Of a stretch of 64,000 nt of DNA, positions 26,625 to 38,074 are shown one piece after another; positions within the stretch are counted from its first letter, which is position 1; every line of letters begins with the position of its first letter. The DNA comes from Poecilobothrus nobilitatus. Taxonomy: Eukaryota > Arthropoda > Insecta > Diptera > Dolichopodidae. The notes under the pieces were generated by a model. That model searched no databases and was not told the origin of the DNA. It saw only the letters and a program-made list of their open reading frames with translations. Made by a program: the position numbers and the translations under genes. The stretch lies in NCBI GenBank assembly GCA_947095535.1, contig OX352774.1, positions 212,524,965 through 212,588,964 of the forward strand, in the 5' to 3' direction.

Positions 26625-26955
26625 AGTGTGTACGATTTAGTTTGTATGTGTACGATTTACTTAAATTTAAGAAGAACATTAACATCTTTCTCCCAAATAT
26701 CCCTCCAAATTTTCCTACCTATCCCCCATAATCCAAATTTCCCAATTCTAATTTCTCCAATTATTCTTCCCACATCCCTATCCCCAAAACCATACTGTAC
26801 ATTTGTATTAAAGGTGCCATCCTAAAGTTTGGTTTTAAAAGGGTGGTGGTTTTGGTTGGTTAAAGTCCAACACTACCCTGAGGAAGCACGTCCAGTTCCT
26901 TTTACTGCTGACTTTCGAGTATTCCACCAACCCTCTTAAAAAAAAAAAAAAAGCT
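26625..26955 (+). pseudogene. Relict 3' end of the same LINE family, second copy with poly(A) tail
   Basis: The translated segment YDLLKFKKNINIFLPNIPPN starts near 26656 and matches the terminal YD...FKKN motif of the 10.1-kb copy. The 3'-UTR follows with CATCCTAAAGTTTGGTTTTA, GGTTGGTTAAAGTCCAACA and TTTCGAGTATTCCACCAACC, ending in A14. This is the best-preserved 3'-UTR of the set. It is severely 5'-truncated, as is typical of target-primed retrotransposition. Confidence 0.72.
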
Positions 26956-27541
26956 TTTAAAATTAGTTAAACAATGTTTATTTTAAAAGTATAACAAAAA
27001 AAAATAATGATTGTTACAAAATTCTTTTTAAGTTAGGAATATTACGTTTTGTAATCTAAAGAATTTATTAAATTGTATTATTTTAACGATTAAAGCTAAC
27101 GTAAATAAAATTACTCAAAAATAAAATTATTCGTGCCAATTTTAGAGTAAAATTTACGAAATAAATATAAAAATTTCACTCAAAATGAAATAAATTATAG
27201 CTCGTAATGTGCGTAGTGATGTTAGTGAGTGAATAAACTTTTTTAGCAATATAGAGGGTGTGATAACAATAGAAGTAATTAATAACAATGTAGGGTTAAT
27301 TAACATTATTAATTGATATAATATTAACAGTTATACAAAATAAAAACTGAACTAAATAATCAAAGTTTTGAATTATTTCAATTATTTTCGCTATATTAAA
27401 ATTATCTTTATTTTTAGTATCTTTTTAAAGCACGATTTAATTTTTTTCTTTTTTTTTACACGCTATCCAAACACTAGGAACGCATACATTATTGAAGGTT
27501 TGGATAAAAGGGAAAGGATTTGAAGAGAAATAAGATGTAAA

Positions 27542-27828
27542 ACCTTGTTTACATTTGGGGGAAAACATATACCTTTTTCCATTCCTTTTTCAACCTTCAT
27601 GTTTACAACATGGTGAAAAAGGTGCTTTTTTTTTTGGCAAAATCACGTCAGAACATTGGTAGATACATTAGAAAGAAAACGACTATTTCTTTGCATTTCT
27701 TTTCCATTTGGTTCCGACACGTATGAAATTTTATTTTTCGTACTTGTTTTTCTTTTACCATCCCGCTTTTCTCCCTTGTCTAAAGATCTTGAAGTAACGT
27801 ACGTTTTTCACCATAATGTAAACAAGGT
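27542..27828. mobile_element. MITE-like element with perfect 14-bp terminal inverted repeats
   Basis: ACCTTGTTTACATT at 27542-27555 is the exact reverse complement of AATGTAAACAAGGT at 27815-27828. The inner part of the right end (reverse-complemented: TTTACATTATGGTGAAAAA) is echoed internally at about 27598-27625 as TGTTTACAACATGGTGAAAAA. That suggests sub-terminal repeats. The 287-bp length, lack of coding capacity and inverted ends fit a miniature inverted-repeat element. No convincing target-site duplication is seen. Confidence 0.6.
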
Positions 27829-28164
27829 CTAGGGAGAAAATTGAAAAGTAAATTCGAGACGAATTTATACAGGTTTTTTTTGAAAAGATGTAAATTGTAA
27901 AATTGAGCATATTAATCAGAGGGGAACACATTGGATGGAAGTATGTTTCACATTTGAGCAGTTATCATAATAATTAGAATACAAAATAAAGGTGGGTTTA
28001 ATCGAATCATTTTCTTAATATTAAATATTGACTATACGTCATTATTGATTTAAGTTCTAAAAGAATTTTAGTTCACTATTTTCGTTCGTTTTCTGCTAAT
28101 ATGGCGTTGTATGCTTAGAACGTCCTTAATATGCCTATTAGGTTAATTGATATAGTATACCAGA

Positions 28165-30040
28165 AAAATAATAATATCTATAATATAATACCAGAGACTA
28201 CATAAATACACAAGATGTTGGCGAGACCTTGCCAACATGTAAAAAAATATATTTTATACCTATAATAAAACATTCACACTGAATGTAAACTAAACTGGCA
28301 ATGATGATATTTCTGTATATTTATTTAATAATTTGAAATTTTATTACCAGAGACACAAATCTTTGACACAAAGTATTATCAAGAGACCGTTAATTAAAAA
28401 TATAAATAAATTTAGTAAATATTATTACCAGAGACCAAATTTTCCACTAGAAGTGTTATCAGAGACACAAACCGTTCATTAAAAGTTAGTACAGTCAAAA
28501 AAGGAGAAGTACATACTTAAAAAACACATTTTCAATAAAAATAAATTCAGCAAATTTTTAATTTTTAAATTTGACCGCAACATCCATTATGAACTGATCG
28601 CAGCGGTAAATTAAAAATAAATTATTAATCTTCTGTTGGCGTTTTCAATCTTTGTTTTGAAAAAAAAAAATAAAAATAGGTACTCTTAATAAAATTAAAA
28701 CGCCTGAAAGTGAAAAGAGCAAAGTTTATAGTATGTCTCATATTTGTAAGAAAAAAATAATAGGCCGATTTTATTCTTGATTTTGTTTTCATTAGTATAA
28801 AAGCTGGTAAAAGCTTCGTAACAGACTTTAAAATAGTTTTGTTTATTTAGGTTGAAATTTAGATTTTTAACATAACATAAAATATTCGAAATTTTTTATT
28901 AATATAAAATTCGGCAGACTTAAATAATTATATTTCATAACAGAAGGCTGGAACTTACCAAATATTATAGAAATGGATATTTTTCTTAAAAAAAAAAAAA
29001 AAACGAACATAGAAAATATCATTTTAGAAGACTTCTCTCACAAAAGATTCATAATTTTGTACTAATTTATTATTAGACCATTAATAATATTGTTAGCCAT
29101 GGAAAAAAATAAGATTTATTAATCAGATCAGATAATATAATACCAGGAATTAATGCTTGAATTTCTGATAATATACACAATATTATATACACACAAGATG
29201 TTGGCCAGATCTATAATAAACCACTCACACTGAATATAAACTAAACTGGCAATGATGATATTTCTGTATATTTATTTAATAATTTAAAATTTTCTGATCA
29301 GAGACACAAATCTTCGACTAAAAGTCTTATCAGAGACACAAACTTTTACTTTTTAAAAAGTACTTTCGACACAAAATTTAAAGCAAATTTTTAATTTTTA
29401 AATTTGACTGCCACATCCATTATGAACTGGTCGCAGCGGTAAATTAAAAATAAATTATTAATCTCCTGTTGGCAGTTTTCAAATGACTCTTTGTTTTGAA
29501 AAAAATAAAAATACTCTTAATAAAATTAAAACGCCTGAAAGTGAAAAGAGCAAAGTTTATAGTAAGCCTTATATTTATAAGAAACAAATAATAGGCCGAT
29601 TTTATTCTTGATTTTGTTTTCACTATTATAAAAGCTGGTAAAAGCTTCGCAGCAGACTTTAAAGTAGTTTTGTTTATTTAGGTTGGAATTTTGATTTTTT
29701 AAGCTGCATTTTTGATATAACATAAAATATTCGAATTTTTTTATTAATATAAAATTCGGCAGACTTAGCTAATTATATTTCATAACAGAAATCAGAAACT
29801 TACTAAATATTATAGAAATGGATATTTTTCTTAAAAAAAAAAGAAAAAATAACATAGAAAATATGATTTTAGAAGCTTCCTCTCACAATAGATTCATAAT
29901 TTTGTACTAATTTATTATTAGACCCCGAAAGCCCCCGAAAATTTATGAAATTTCATTATCAGAGATATGAATTTTTTATTAAATATACCAAAGACCTCTT
30001 CCATAGTACATTTAAATAAAATAAATTCAGCAAATTTTTT
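28165..30040. repeat. Tandem duplication, ~0.95-kb unit, two copies plus a truncated third
   Basis: Unit 1 spans about 28165-29124, unit 2 about 29125-29925, and a remnant lies at 29926-30040. Shared landmarks include CACACTGAAT (28275 / 29226), CATCCATTATGAACTG, TCGCAGCGGTAAATT, GAAAGTGAAAAGAGCAAAG and AGGCCGATTTTATTC (28762 / 29593). The offset falls from 951 to 831 bp between the first and last landmark, so unit 2 has lost about 120 bp internally. A short word (A/T)(C/T)CAGAGAC recurs within and between units. No protein-coding frame is evident. Confidence 0.9.
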
Positions 30041-33024
30041 TCAAGCAAAAAAATAACAATTAAAAGTAACAGTAAGGCGATGCAACCGACTTATTTATAC
30101 CTTACACCTAAACAATTCAAATTAAATTAAAAATCCATAAGTTATTTTAGTTAGGTACTTAATATACCTAAGCTAAACAAATACATGTGATAATCCCTCC
30201 CTTAATACAGGTAGTAAGGGAGTCAGTATGATAACGTAAATGTTTTTGAATCTATAGAAATTATGCAATTGCACAGGGGATTTTTTAGTATTCTTTGAAA
30301 TATTAATAGCTAATATTTTAAACTTTAATAATTAAAACTTTTAAATAGTTTTCAAATATGAAATAATAGGAACCATTTAAAAGTCTATAAACTAGTAAGT
30401 AGATTATAGTCAAATTAACTACATAGATAATAAAAGATCTTTTAAGACAAATCGATGTTATAAAATATTTAAATAATTTGTTGTTTCTTTTTATTTTAAT
30501 TTTTTTTTTTGATTATTATTACCATCATTTATATTTTATTATTAAAAATTATAAAAGATATTGACTTCATGTGGTAGCAATTTAAAAAAAAAAAACAAAA
30601 ATAAAAAACTAAATTATTAATAGGTACTAAAAAATAAAAAAGATAAAATTATCTACTAAAATTTTACGGATTATTTATTTAAAATATTTATTATTCTTTT
30701 AAATATTTCTTTCAAAATACAAAAATAAAAAGAGAAAAAAAAAAACATTTTTTTTTTTATTGAGTGATAAATACTTTATTTGATATTTTTTTTTTTTGGT
30801 TCCCGTTTTCGGATTCTTATCAACTTATTTGCATTCAAAATTCATTTTCATACAAAAACAAAAAAAAAAAACAAAAACTAAATATCTAATAAAATATTAA
30901 AATGAATATTATCAACCATCCAGTCAGCCACTTTAAATCTACCTATTATATTAATAATATTTTTATATATAAATGTATAAATATAAATATATATATTATA
31001 TGAAAAATTATTACTTTAATCCAAAATATCGAAAAATATCTTTAAAAAATCTTTAGGTATAGAATTTCGACAAAAAAAAAAACGTAAAACCACATTCCTT
31101 GAATAAATTAACCATTCTCATATATTATATTAGGCATTAGGTTTTTTTTTTTATTTTTATTTTTTTTGACTGAGTTTGAGTTGAATAGAAGGCATTTTTT
31201 TTTGGATATTTTTGTTTCTTATTTCAAAGATAGCATGGATACATGATAGGTATGGCACATATTATAGCACAAAACAAAGAACAATCAAAAATTATTATAA
31301 AGTGTTGATGATCCTACAGACCAAATAAAATCTTGTTTTTTTTTTTCTTCTTTTATTTATTTCAATTTGTTCTAAGTCTCTGTTTTATTTGACAAATTTT
31401 TTTTTTTTTTTTTGTTAAGTTTGAAAAATAAAAATATATAATTACATATTGGAAAATAAAAATTTCCTTACACAATACAATACAGTTGATGACATAAAAT
31501 TTTGTGTAAAAAGAAAAAAAAAAAGTAAAATTAATATTGTGAATTTTTTTTTTGTTAAAATTTATAAAATTGTTTCGATGTTTATGCGAATTTTTCAGTT
31601 TAAATTTATTTAAAATAAAACATATTAAAAGAATTTTTATTTATAATTCAAATTTCCGAAGGAGTACAGTTAGCTCCACATACCATTTTAAATATTATCC
31701 GTAAATTTTCGGAAGCTTTACATTATTCATACTGATGGGTAGACTATAATTCGCTGCTTTTGTTTTGTTGAATAATTAATTTATTGTATTGATTATTGAT
31801 TATATAAAATATAATAAAATAATGTAAACAAAATAAATAATATAATAATTAATAATAATATAAGACATATACCGAGATGGCCCACATGACTTTAAGGTAA
31901 AGAATCTTAAAAATATATAAAAAAAATAAATAAATAAATAAAAAAAAAATGTTGATGAAATGAAATAAATATCATTTTTATTGCCGTGTATCTTAAGAAG
32001 TTGATAATTTGAAACTTAGATCTCGCGAGCTAAATCTGTCCTGAAGTTGGAAGAATCAATATTTGATCTTAAACGGTTCTATTTAGCTTATTTGGTTTTC
32101 TTATTGTTATTTCATATTCAGCTTATAAACTTTGATATTCATTAATATTGTCTTCAAAGACAGAATAGTGTACTATAGTCAAAATATTTATCAATGTATG
32201 TACTATGTACGTACTTATTCAAGTAATTCGAAAATTTCTTTTCACTAGATAAAATCATAATTGATTAAATTTGGGTTAATAATGTTTAATAAAAGAATTA
32301 AGTGACTTGAAGTTAAATATATGCATGAATAGATAAAATTACAATCTTAAAAAATTTATTGGAAGCTTTGATTTCTTTATTTCTTTGATTTTTTTATTTT
32401 CAGAATCTCAATTCATACATTTTGAAAGCTTTGGAAAAAATCTTTTATTTACTAAATACTATATGTAGGTTACTAGGTGTATATTTGGAAGATTCGTCCC
32501 ATATGACGTTTATAGCAAAGCCTAATTGGCTTCTAAAAGTTTGTAAAGAATCTATACCTTACATAAATGTATCTAAATTGTAAAAATTATGCCGTTTCTA
32601 TAAAAATAAAAATTTAAATTAAAAAATCTCTTATGATTCTTCAATTTTACAGATTTACAGAGTTAGTTTTTTGACACCTACTGTATTATCAATATATACA
32701 TAATATATGTATACCAACATTCGTTCTAACAAATTGTTTTTATCTAAAATGAAAATCTATACACGTTTTTAACTAAATTAGCTAATAAATTTTCGACTTA
32801 AAAATAATCTTAAGATTATTTTTATTATAATTTCTTTAAAAAAATTAAAAAAAAAACAAGAAAAGAAAAGAAGACTTTACGGAAGTAATAAAAAAAAAAA
32901 TTAAATATATAAAATAAGGTCGGCATTGATTTTCAAAATATACTTAATTTTAATATTTAAATTATTATATTTTTATTATTATTTTATTTTTATAAATTGA
33001 TTTTTAAAAATTTTCAAATGACAC
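30041..33024. other. AT-rich intronic DNA
   Basis: Only the hairpin at 30.2 kb stands out. T/A runs are frequent from 30500 to 31560. Confidence 0.5.
30197..30222. repeat. Perfect 8-bp GC-containing hairpin CTCCCTTA / TAAGGGAG
   Basis: The arms at 30197-30204 and 30215-30222 enclose a 10-nt loop ATACAGGTAG. It is notable mainly because most palindromes in this window are pure AT. Confidence 0.75.
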
Positions 33025-33070
33025 CATTTATGGTTGATTAAAATACCACTATTAAAATCAATCATAAATG
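33025..33070. repeat. 15-bp hairpin CATTTATGGTTGATT / AATCAATCATAAATG
   Basis: The arms at 33025-33039 and 33056-33070 match at 14 of 15 positions, with a 16-nt spacer. Confidence 0.85.
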
Positions 33071-34084
33071 TTATGAATTTTATGATTATTACCCTTAAAA
33101 TGAAAAGAAAAATATATAATATATATTATTTACATATATAATATATGTATGTACCTATATACAAATATATAAAAGTATAAAATGTCTACTTTAGAAATTA
33201 ATAAAAAAAAAAAAAAAAACAGAAGATTTGTTTAAGATTATCATAAAAAATCATTTTTAATATATTTGTTTTCTCATTTTCACTCATTTATTACTCTTGT
33301 CATTAAATATTAAATATTAAATGTCAAATAAAATAAATTTTATTACACAACGAAGAAAAAAAACTCAATCCAATCTTTAAAAAAAAAAAAAAAAAACATA
33401 AACTTGACAGCATAATTATAAAAAAATTTCAAAATGACATTTAAGAAGGCAGCCATGCTATTAAAAAAAAATTATTTTACAATAATATAAAAAAGAGTTT
33501 ATTATAAGAAAATATTTTAACTACCATGTATTTTACCTATTATAATAACAGTACATTTATGGTATCTTTACATACATGGTAAACTTCATTTAATAGATTA
33601 AAATTTAATTTTGTATTTGAATTAAGTGATATTAAAAAATATCCCACTCTATTATTAAAGTATTATAACCCCTTTTTTTAATTTTTATATTGGGTTACGG
33701 TGATTATCAAATTATTTTGGCTAAGGAGTACAGTAGAAGGTTGATTTAACAACTATAAAAACTAAAAAGTCCTTTGAATATGTAACACATTTCTTAAGTG
33801 GCAAAAAGAGGATTACTTTTTCACATTTCCATGTTTTTGTTTAAAATATCTGATAAACAGCGAGGAGAAAAATACTTAAAAAAAAAAAGGGGTATGTAAA
33901 ATGATACCAAAAATCTTGAATCTAACAAGTATTATGAGAAAAAATGTCTTTGACTCTTATGTAATGTGAATCTTGCACTAAAAATCAAATAAACATTTTA
34001 TACAAGAAGACGACAACGATTAAAAATTTTTGTAAATTAATCTTATTGAATATATACTTTGTTATTTGTTTTTAGGTCTGAATT

Positions 34085-34203
34085 AAACTCAATAAATATT
34101 GTACGTAATAGGTATTTTGCTCAATAAGTATTTGACTCAATAAGTAATTGACTCAATAAAAATTTGACTCAATAAGAATTTGGCTCAACAAGTATTTGAC
34201 TTA
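34085..34203. repeat. Minisatellite, ~17-18-bp unit TTTGACTCAATAAGTA
   Basis: About six consecutive variants of the unit: TTTTGCTCAATAAGTA, TTTGACTCAATAAGTA, TTGACTCAATAAAAA, TTTGACTCAATAAGAA, TTTGGCTCAACAAGTA and a final TTTGACTTACAA. There are no unique spacers between units. Confidence 0.9.
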
Positions 34204-36249
34204 CAATACAATATTATTTTTTCCTACGACTGGATATTTTAGAGTGACTAGGCTATCAATATAGTCTCTTAATAAACTGAGGCTAATTTTTATTTCTTAA
34301 GATTTTCTTACGGCCTTCATTAATTAGTTCATTTTAGATGTTTAAGTACTATTAATTAGATTGGAAATAGCCCTTTACTTTGTTACATGATACAGAACTA
34401 AGTAAAAGTCAAAATTCAAGTGTTTTATCAGTAATACTTGGTCTCCAGAATTTTGAATGATTTAAATGGGCGAATTTTAGTCGAAGATAACCATATTATC
34501 ATCATCTTTTGAAACGTTCGAAATAGAATTATGTATTTGGCCCAATTGGCATTATATTATACATTATACATAAACACCATATCAGCCAATTTGTTTTTTT
34601 TTTAAATTTTAAGCTTCATGATTCTTCTGAATGAGGAGTTAAGAAATTATTAACAATCAAGCAGATAAATTATTATATAGAGTTAAACATTGATGTATAT
34701 GTCATTTAAATTTAAATTTGTATATTTATATGCATTGCATACTTTTACATTTTGTCATGTATACAATACCAAATACGCAAATTTTTTTAAATTCAAAATC
34801 AAATTAATTAATTTTTTATTATTCATTTGGATTATGATGATATTTCTTAATTTATAAAAAAAAACAACAAAAACAAAACATTTAAAAAATTAAAAACAAG
34901 AAAAAAAAATTAAGATATTTAATATTCAAAAATAAAAGTGTTAAAAATTTAACAATAAATTGACATTAAATGATATTTAAGTTAGTGGCGAGTTATTAAC
35001 AAGTTACTTGCATTGAATGCCAAATTTCTTAAGTTTATTATTTTATTTTAAAAATTCTTTGAAATTTAAAAGTTGAAAAACAGGCGTATTTATTTCTATT
35101 TTATAGATAGATACATATATGTATTTAAAGAAGTGTCAAATTTGTCATATAAATTTAAATTGAAATCTTTATTACATTGTTTAACTGCAACTGTAATTTG
35201 TGAACATTGGTTTTTAATAATAATTTAAGCTTAATATTGGTTTATCGTTTATGCTATCAAGGTAATGCATATTTAACAGATACATCAAGATATATTTAAG
35301 CTTTTAATTTATTTGAGAGCTTAACCATTTAGCAATATTTATGATAATTAAAAATTAAAAGTTTTATAAATTTTATAATAGAATTCAACGGTGTATCAAA
35401 AAACGAAGTGCGAAATAAAAAATGATATACTTCGTGAGAGACGTATTTTGAAATGAAAGACTAAGTTTTTTTTTTTATATTATTAAGAATTATCACACAA
35501 AGTCATAATTATATTTACTTAATTATTTACTATATTCTTATTTTTAATTTTACTTTTACTTGCAAAACTGATGATGCACACAGCTTAGAAGATCACAAAG
35601 TACTTCTTCTTTTTCAGTTCTTGTTTTTTCAAAAATTACCTATTTCCTATATCCGCTCCGCTTACAAATATGTCAATGTTAGCCTCTGAACCATATCTAC
35701 CAGTGTTATTCATTTTACTACCTAAGTGTCACCGTTAGCTTTGAAAAACATATAGTAGAACTCATCTCCTATAACTGAACTGATAATTCAACTGATACCT
35801 AAATGTCAGGGTTAGCCTGAACCAAAACATAGTAGAAGTCACCTTTTACTACTAAAGTTATAATTCAACTGATAATTTATAATTATCATCTAATTCTAAT
35901 TTTTGTTTCATAAGTGAGATGACAATCACTTTAAAAAGACTGTAACAAAGTTTTCGTATCCTTGATGTAATAGATTTTACTTTAATAATATTTATGAAAT
36001 CTTACTGCAAATCTTTTCCAAATAATGCACATAATGAAATGCATTATGATAATTGCCTGTATATCTACACCTAGAATAATTTACAAAAGTAAAGTGAGGA
36101 AAATTTAATGCCAAAAGAGTGAGATTAAATACAAAGTTTAACAAATTATAAGTGGATGTGTATAAATACTTAACTTCAAAGTGGATTGAAGGATAGGCTA
36201 AAAATTTAATTTATGTCTTTAACACAATGTACTTTTTTGATTAAAGTCT
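34204..36249. other. AT-rich intronic DNA
   Basis: Apart from the ~80-100-bp tandem repeat at 35.66-35.9 kb, I see no gene or element. Confidence 0.5.
35660..35895. repeat. Degenerate ~80-100-bp tandem repeat, about three units
   Basis: The words GTCAATGTTAGCCTCTGAAC, GTCACCGTTAGCTTTGAA and GTCAGGGTTAGCCTGAAC mark three successive units at about 35670, 35728 and 35804. The last two also share ACATAGTAGAA(C/G)TCA and AATTCAACTGATA. Confidence 0.75.
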
Positions 36250-36712
36250 TCTCTTTTTTGCGGCAGCGGTGCGTTTTATTTTTTGCAAAATATTATTATA
36301 TGGCCGGGCTTATGAATATGCCTACATAAAGTATATTTCTCCGCGATTTTACAGCGGTTTTTTGCGGCAGATATGCACACGAATTTTTTCAGCACAAAAA
36401 ACAATGTAACAATTTTAATGCGATTTCCGCTAATAAATGTCAAAAATTTTTGTTTTAATGGAGAAAATGAATAATATTTAATAATAACATGCATATGAAA
36501 TATAAATCAAATATTTTTTTAATTATTTCTATATTTAAGTATTATTTTCGTAAATAAAAACGCAGGCCACTCGATGTAAACAAATTCTTTTTTTATTTTT
36601 TTGTTTGACGTCTATTCGAATTGTCAAATTTCCAGTGCGGCGATCTATACATATTCCGCCCTTTTACTATACGTATATTTTCTGCGCCGCTGCTGATGCA
36701 AAAAAACATGTC
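36250..36712. mobile_element. Possible DNA transposon / MITE with imperfect GC-rich inverted ends
   Basis: The left end TTTTTTGCGGCAGCGGTGCG (about 36254-36273) resembles the reverse complement of the right end, TTTTTTTGCATCAGCAGCGGC (about 36690-36708). Sub-terminal GGCCGGGCTTATGAATATG and, in reverse complement, GGGCGGAATATGTATAG are also alike. The segment is markedly richer in GC and CpG than the flanks. A minus-strand open frame inside (36494-36276) has no recognisable domain. No target-site duplication was found. Confidence 0.42.
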
Positions 36713-37440
36713 GGCCTTTGGAAAACTTTAATTTGTTTTAAAAGAAATTTATTTAGTATTACTCCTAGCTATAATTGTCACTAGGTAACATATTTTATGA
36801 TACGACTATCATAAACTTTTGCATAACGTTTCATATAAGTATCTTTGTAATATTCACAATAATCCTTCGTTGTCATTTAAATATAATACGTCATGCCCCT
36901 AGTATGTGATAAAAAGTGTATAAATCATGCGTATTATCATTAGTTATTTAGAAATATAGAATATAACCATTATTAATTTAATGTTTTTCATATTATATTG
37001 ATCATTTCATATTATTTGTATATCATAATATATATGTATATATTTTTCAAAATTATATATTTCTATTTGTATATCATACCTATATATACTTATACATATT
37101 ATAATCGTATTGAAAACATTTCGAATATTCATATGATAGTTAATAACTAGTTACTAGTAATAGGTAGGAATATTCTGAAAAATCTTATTCCTATCACAAA
37201 TAAAATTTTGTAGTCTTAAGATTTAAGAAACTATGTTAATGTATGTATTCAAAAGTTCCTCTTAACGGTAATTTAAATACCGAATTAAAAAAAATCATGA
37301 TATGGATTTTCCTGTTGATTAAAAGATTGTTTAGTAAAACTGGAGTTACAATCATTTGTATATATAAGGTTTTTTTCTGGTTTTGAGAGGAACTTTGACC
37401 ATATAACGTTTGTACTACATAAAAAAGTTCTTCCGCCAAA

Positions 37441-37465
37441 TGCGGTAAAATTGCAATTTACCGCA
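37441..37465. repeat. 25-bp palindrome TGCGGTAAA...TTTACCGCA
   Basis: The 9-bp arms at 37441-37449 and 37457-37465 are perfect, with a near-symmetric centre (ATTGCAA). It could be a dimeric DNA-binding site or a small hairpin; no function is assigned. Confidence 0.8.
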
Positions 37466-37711
37466 TATTTATTAAATACATTTTTGTAGCTAAAATTTTA
37501 GATAAATTTTAATCCTCGATCATTACTATATATATCTTTAAATTATAAACTTTAGTAAACGACTGATTCATGATATAACAACATTTTATATACCAAACTA
37601 GTAACAATTTTAAATTTCATGTTCATTTTAAATTTCAGTTTGAATGAACTTATAGATGTTTTTTTAATTTAATTATATTTATTTACGTTTAATAAAATGA
37701 ATGTTTATATA

Positions 37712-37820
37712 AAGTAGGTATTTCCCGACGGGTTTTAAATTACTTATTTTATTTAATTAAAGAAAGAAATTATTTAATTTTAGTATTTAAATTCGGATTT
37801 ACCGTCGGAAATTACTAAGT
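37712..37820. repeat. Imperfect inverted repeat around CCGACGG
   Basis: ATTTCCCGACGGGTTTTAAA on the left and, reverse-complemented, AATTTCCGACGGTAAATCC on the right enclose AT-rich DNA that also partly pairs. It could be a small fold-back element. It lies about 200 bp inside the donor end of the inferred elB-like intron. Confidence 0.5.
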
Positions 37821-38011
37821 ATATTTAAATGCAAGAACTATAAAGGAAATATTAAAAAAAAAATCTTTTTGTATCATATTTTGTAAAGTACACTTTATTA
37901 AATTTAAAGTTAACAACATAAATGTTAAATATCTCGCTTCAGCATATTCGGTTATGTTAAAGAAAGTTAATTAATTTAAATTTTTTTTCTTATATATTGA
38001 TTATAACTTAC

Positions 38012-38074
38012 CGTTGTTGGTAAAGGTGTTAAATATTCCGGTCTTAAATATTGATGATTACCCGACGTCAGCAT
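38012..38074 (-). CDS. elB: First coding exon of an elbow B / no ocelli (NET family) zinc-finger gene, partial
   Basis: The minus strand opens with ATG at 38074-38072 (context GAAAAAATGC, A at -3). It encodes 21 residues ending QYLRPEYLTPLPTT, then a strong donor GTAAGT at 38011-38006, leaving a phase-0 junction. From memory, insect Elbow B and Noc and vertebrate ZNF703/ZNF503 begin with a short segment of the form QYL(R/Q)P(D/E)YL.PLPTT, followed by DAKKSPLALLAQTC. Here the exon stops exactly before that second motif. These proteins are nuclear co-repressor-type C2H2 zinc-finger factors that partner Groucho and act in tracheal, eye and appendage patterning. The R in YLRPEYL seems closer to Elbow B than to Noc (YLQPDYL), but I cannot separate the paralogues firmly. 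The exon with the rest of the protein is not in the window. The first in-frame ATG was chosen because the open frame to its left has none before a TAA at 38218-38216. Confidence 0.72.

Larger units (their letters stand above)
1..38011 (-). other. Inferred first intron of the elB-like gene, open at the left edge
   Basis: The donor is at 38011. The second exon of this family encodes several hundred residues, including the zinc finger and the LALLAQTC-type motif, and would appear as a long minus-strand frame. None exists between 1 and 37976, so the acceptor must lie beyond the left edge if the exon call is right. The interval holds SINE, LINE and DNA-transposon relicts, tandem arrays and simple sequence, each listed separately. 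Developmental regulator genes commonly carry enhancers in such introns, but I cannot identify any here by eye. Confidence 0.55.

Noticed and set aside
34085..34203. CRISPR-like array
   Set aside because: Units are head-to-tail without unique spacers, and the window is eukaryotic.
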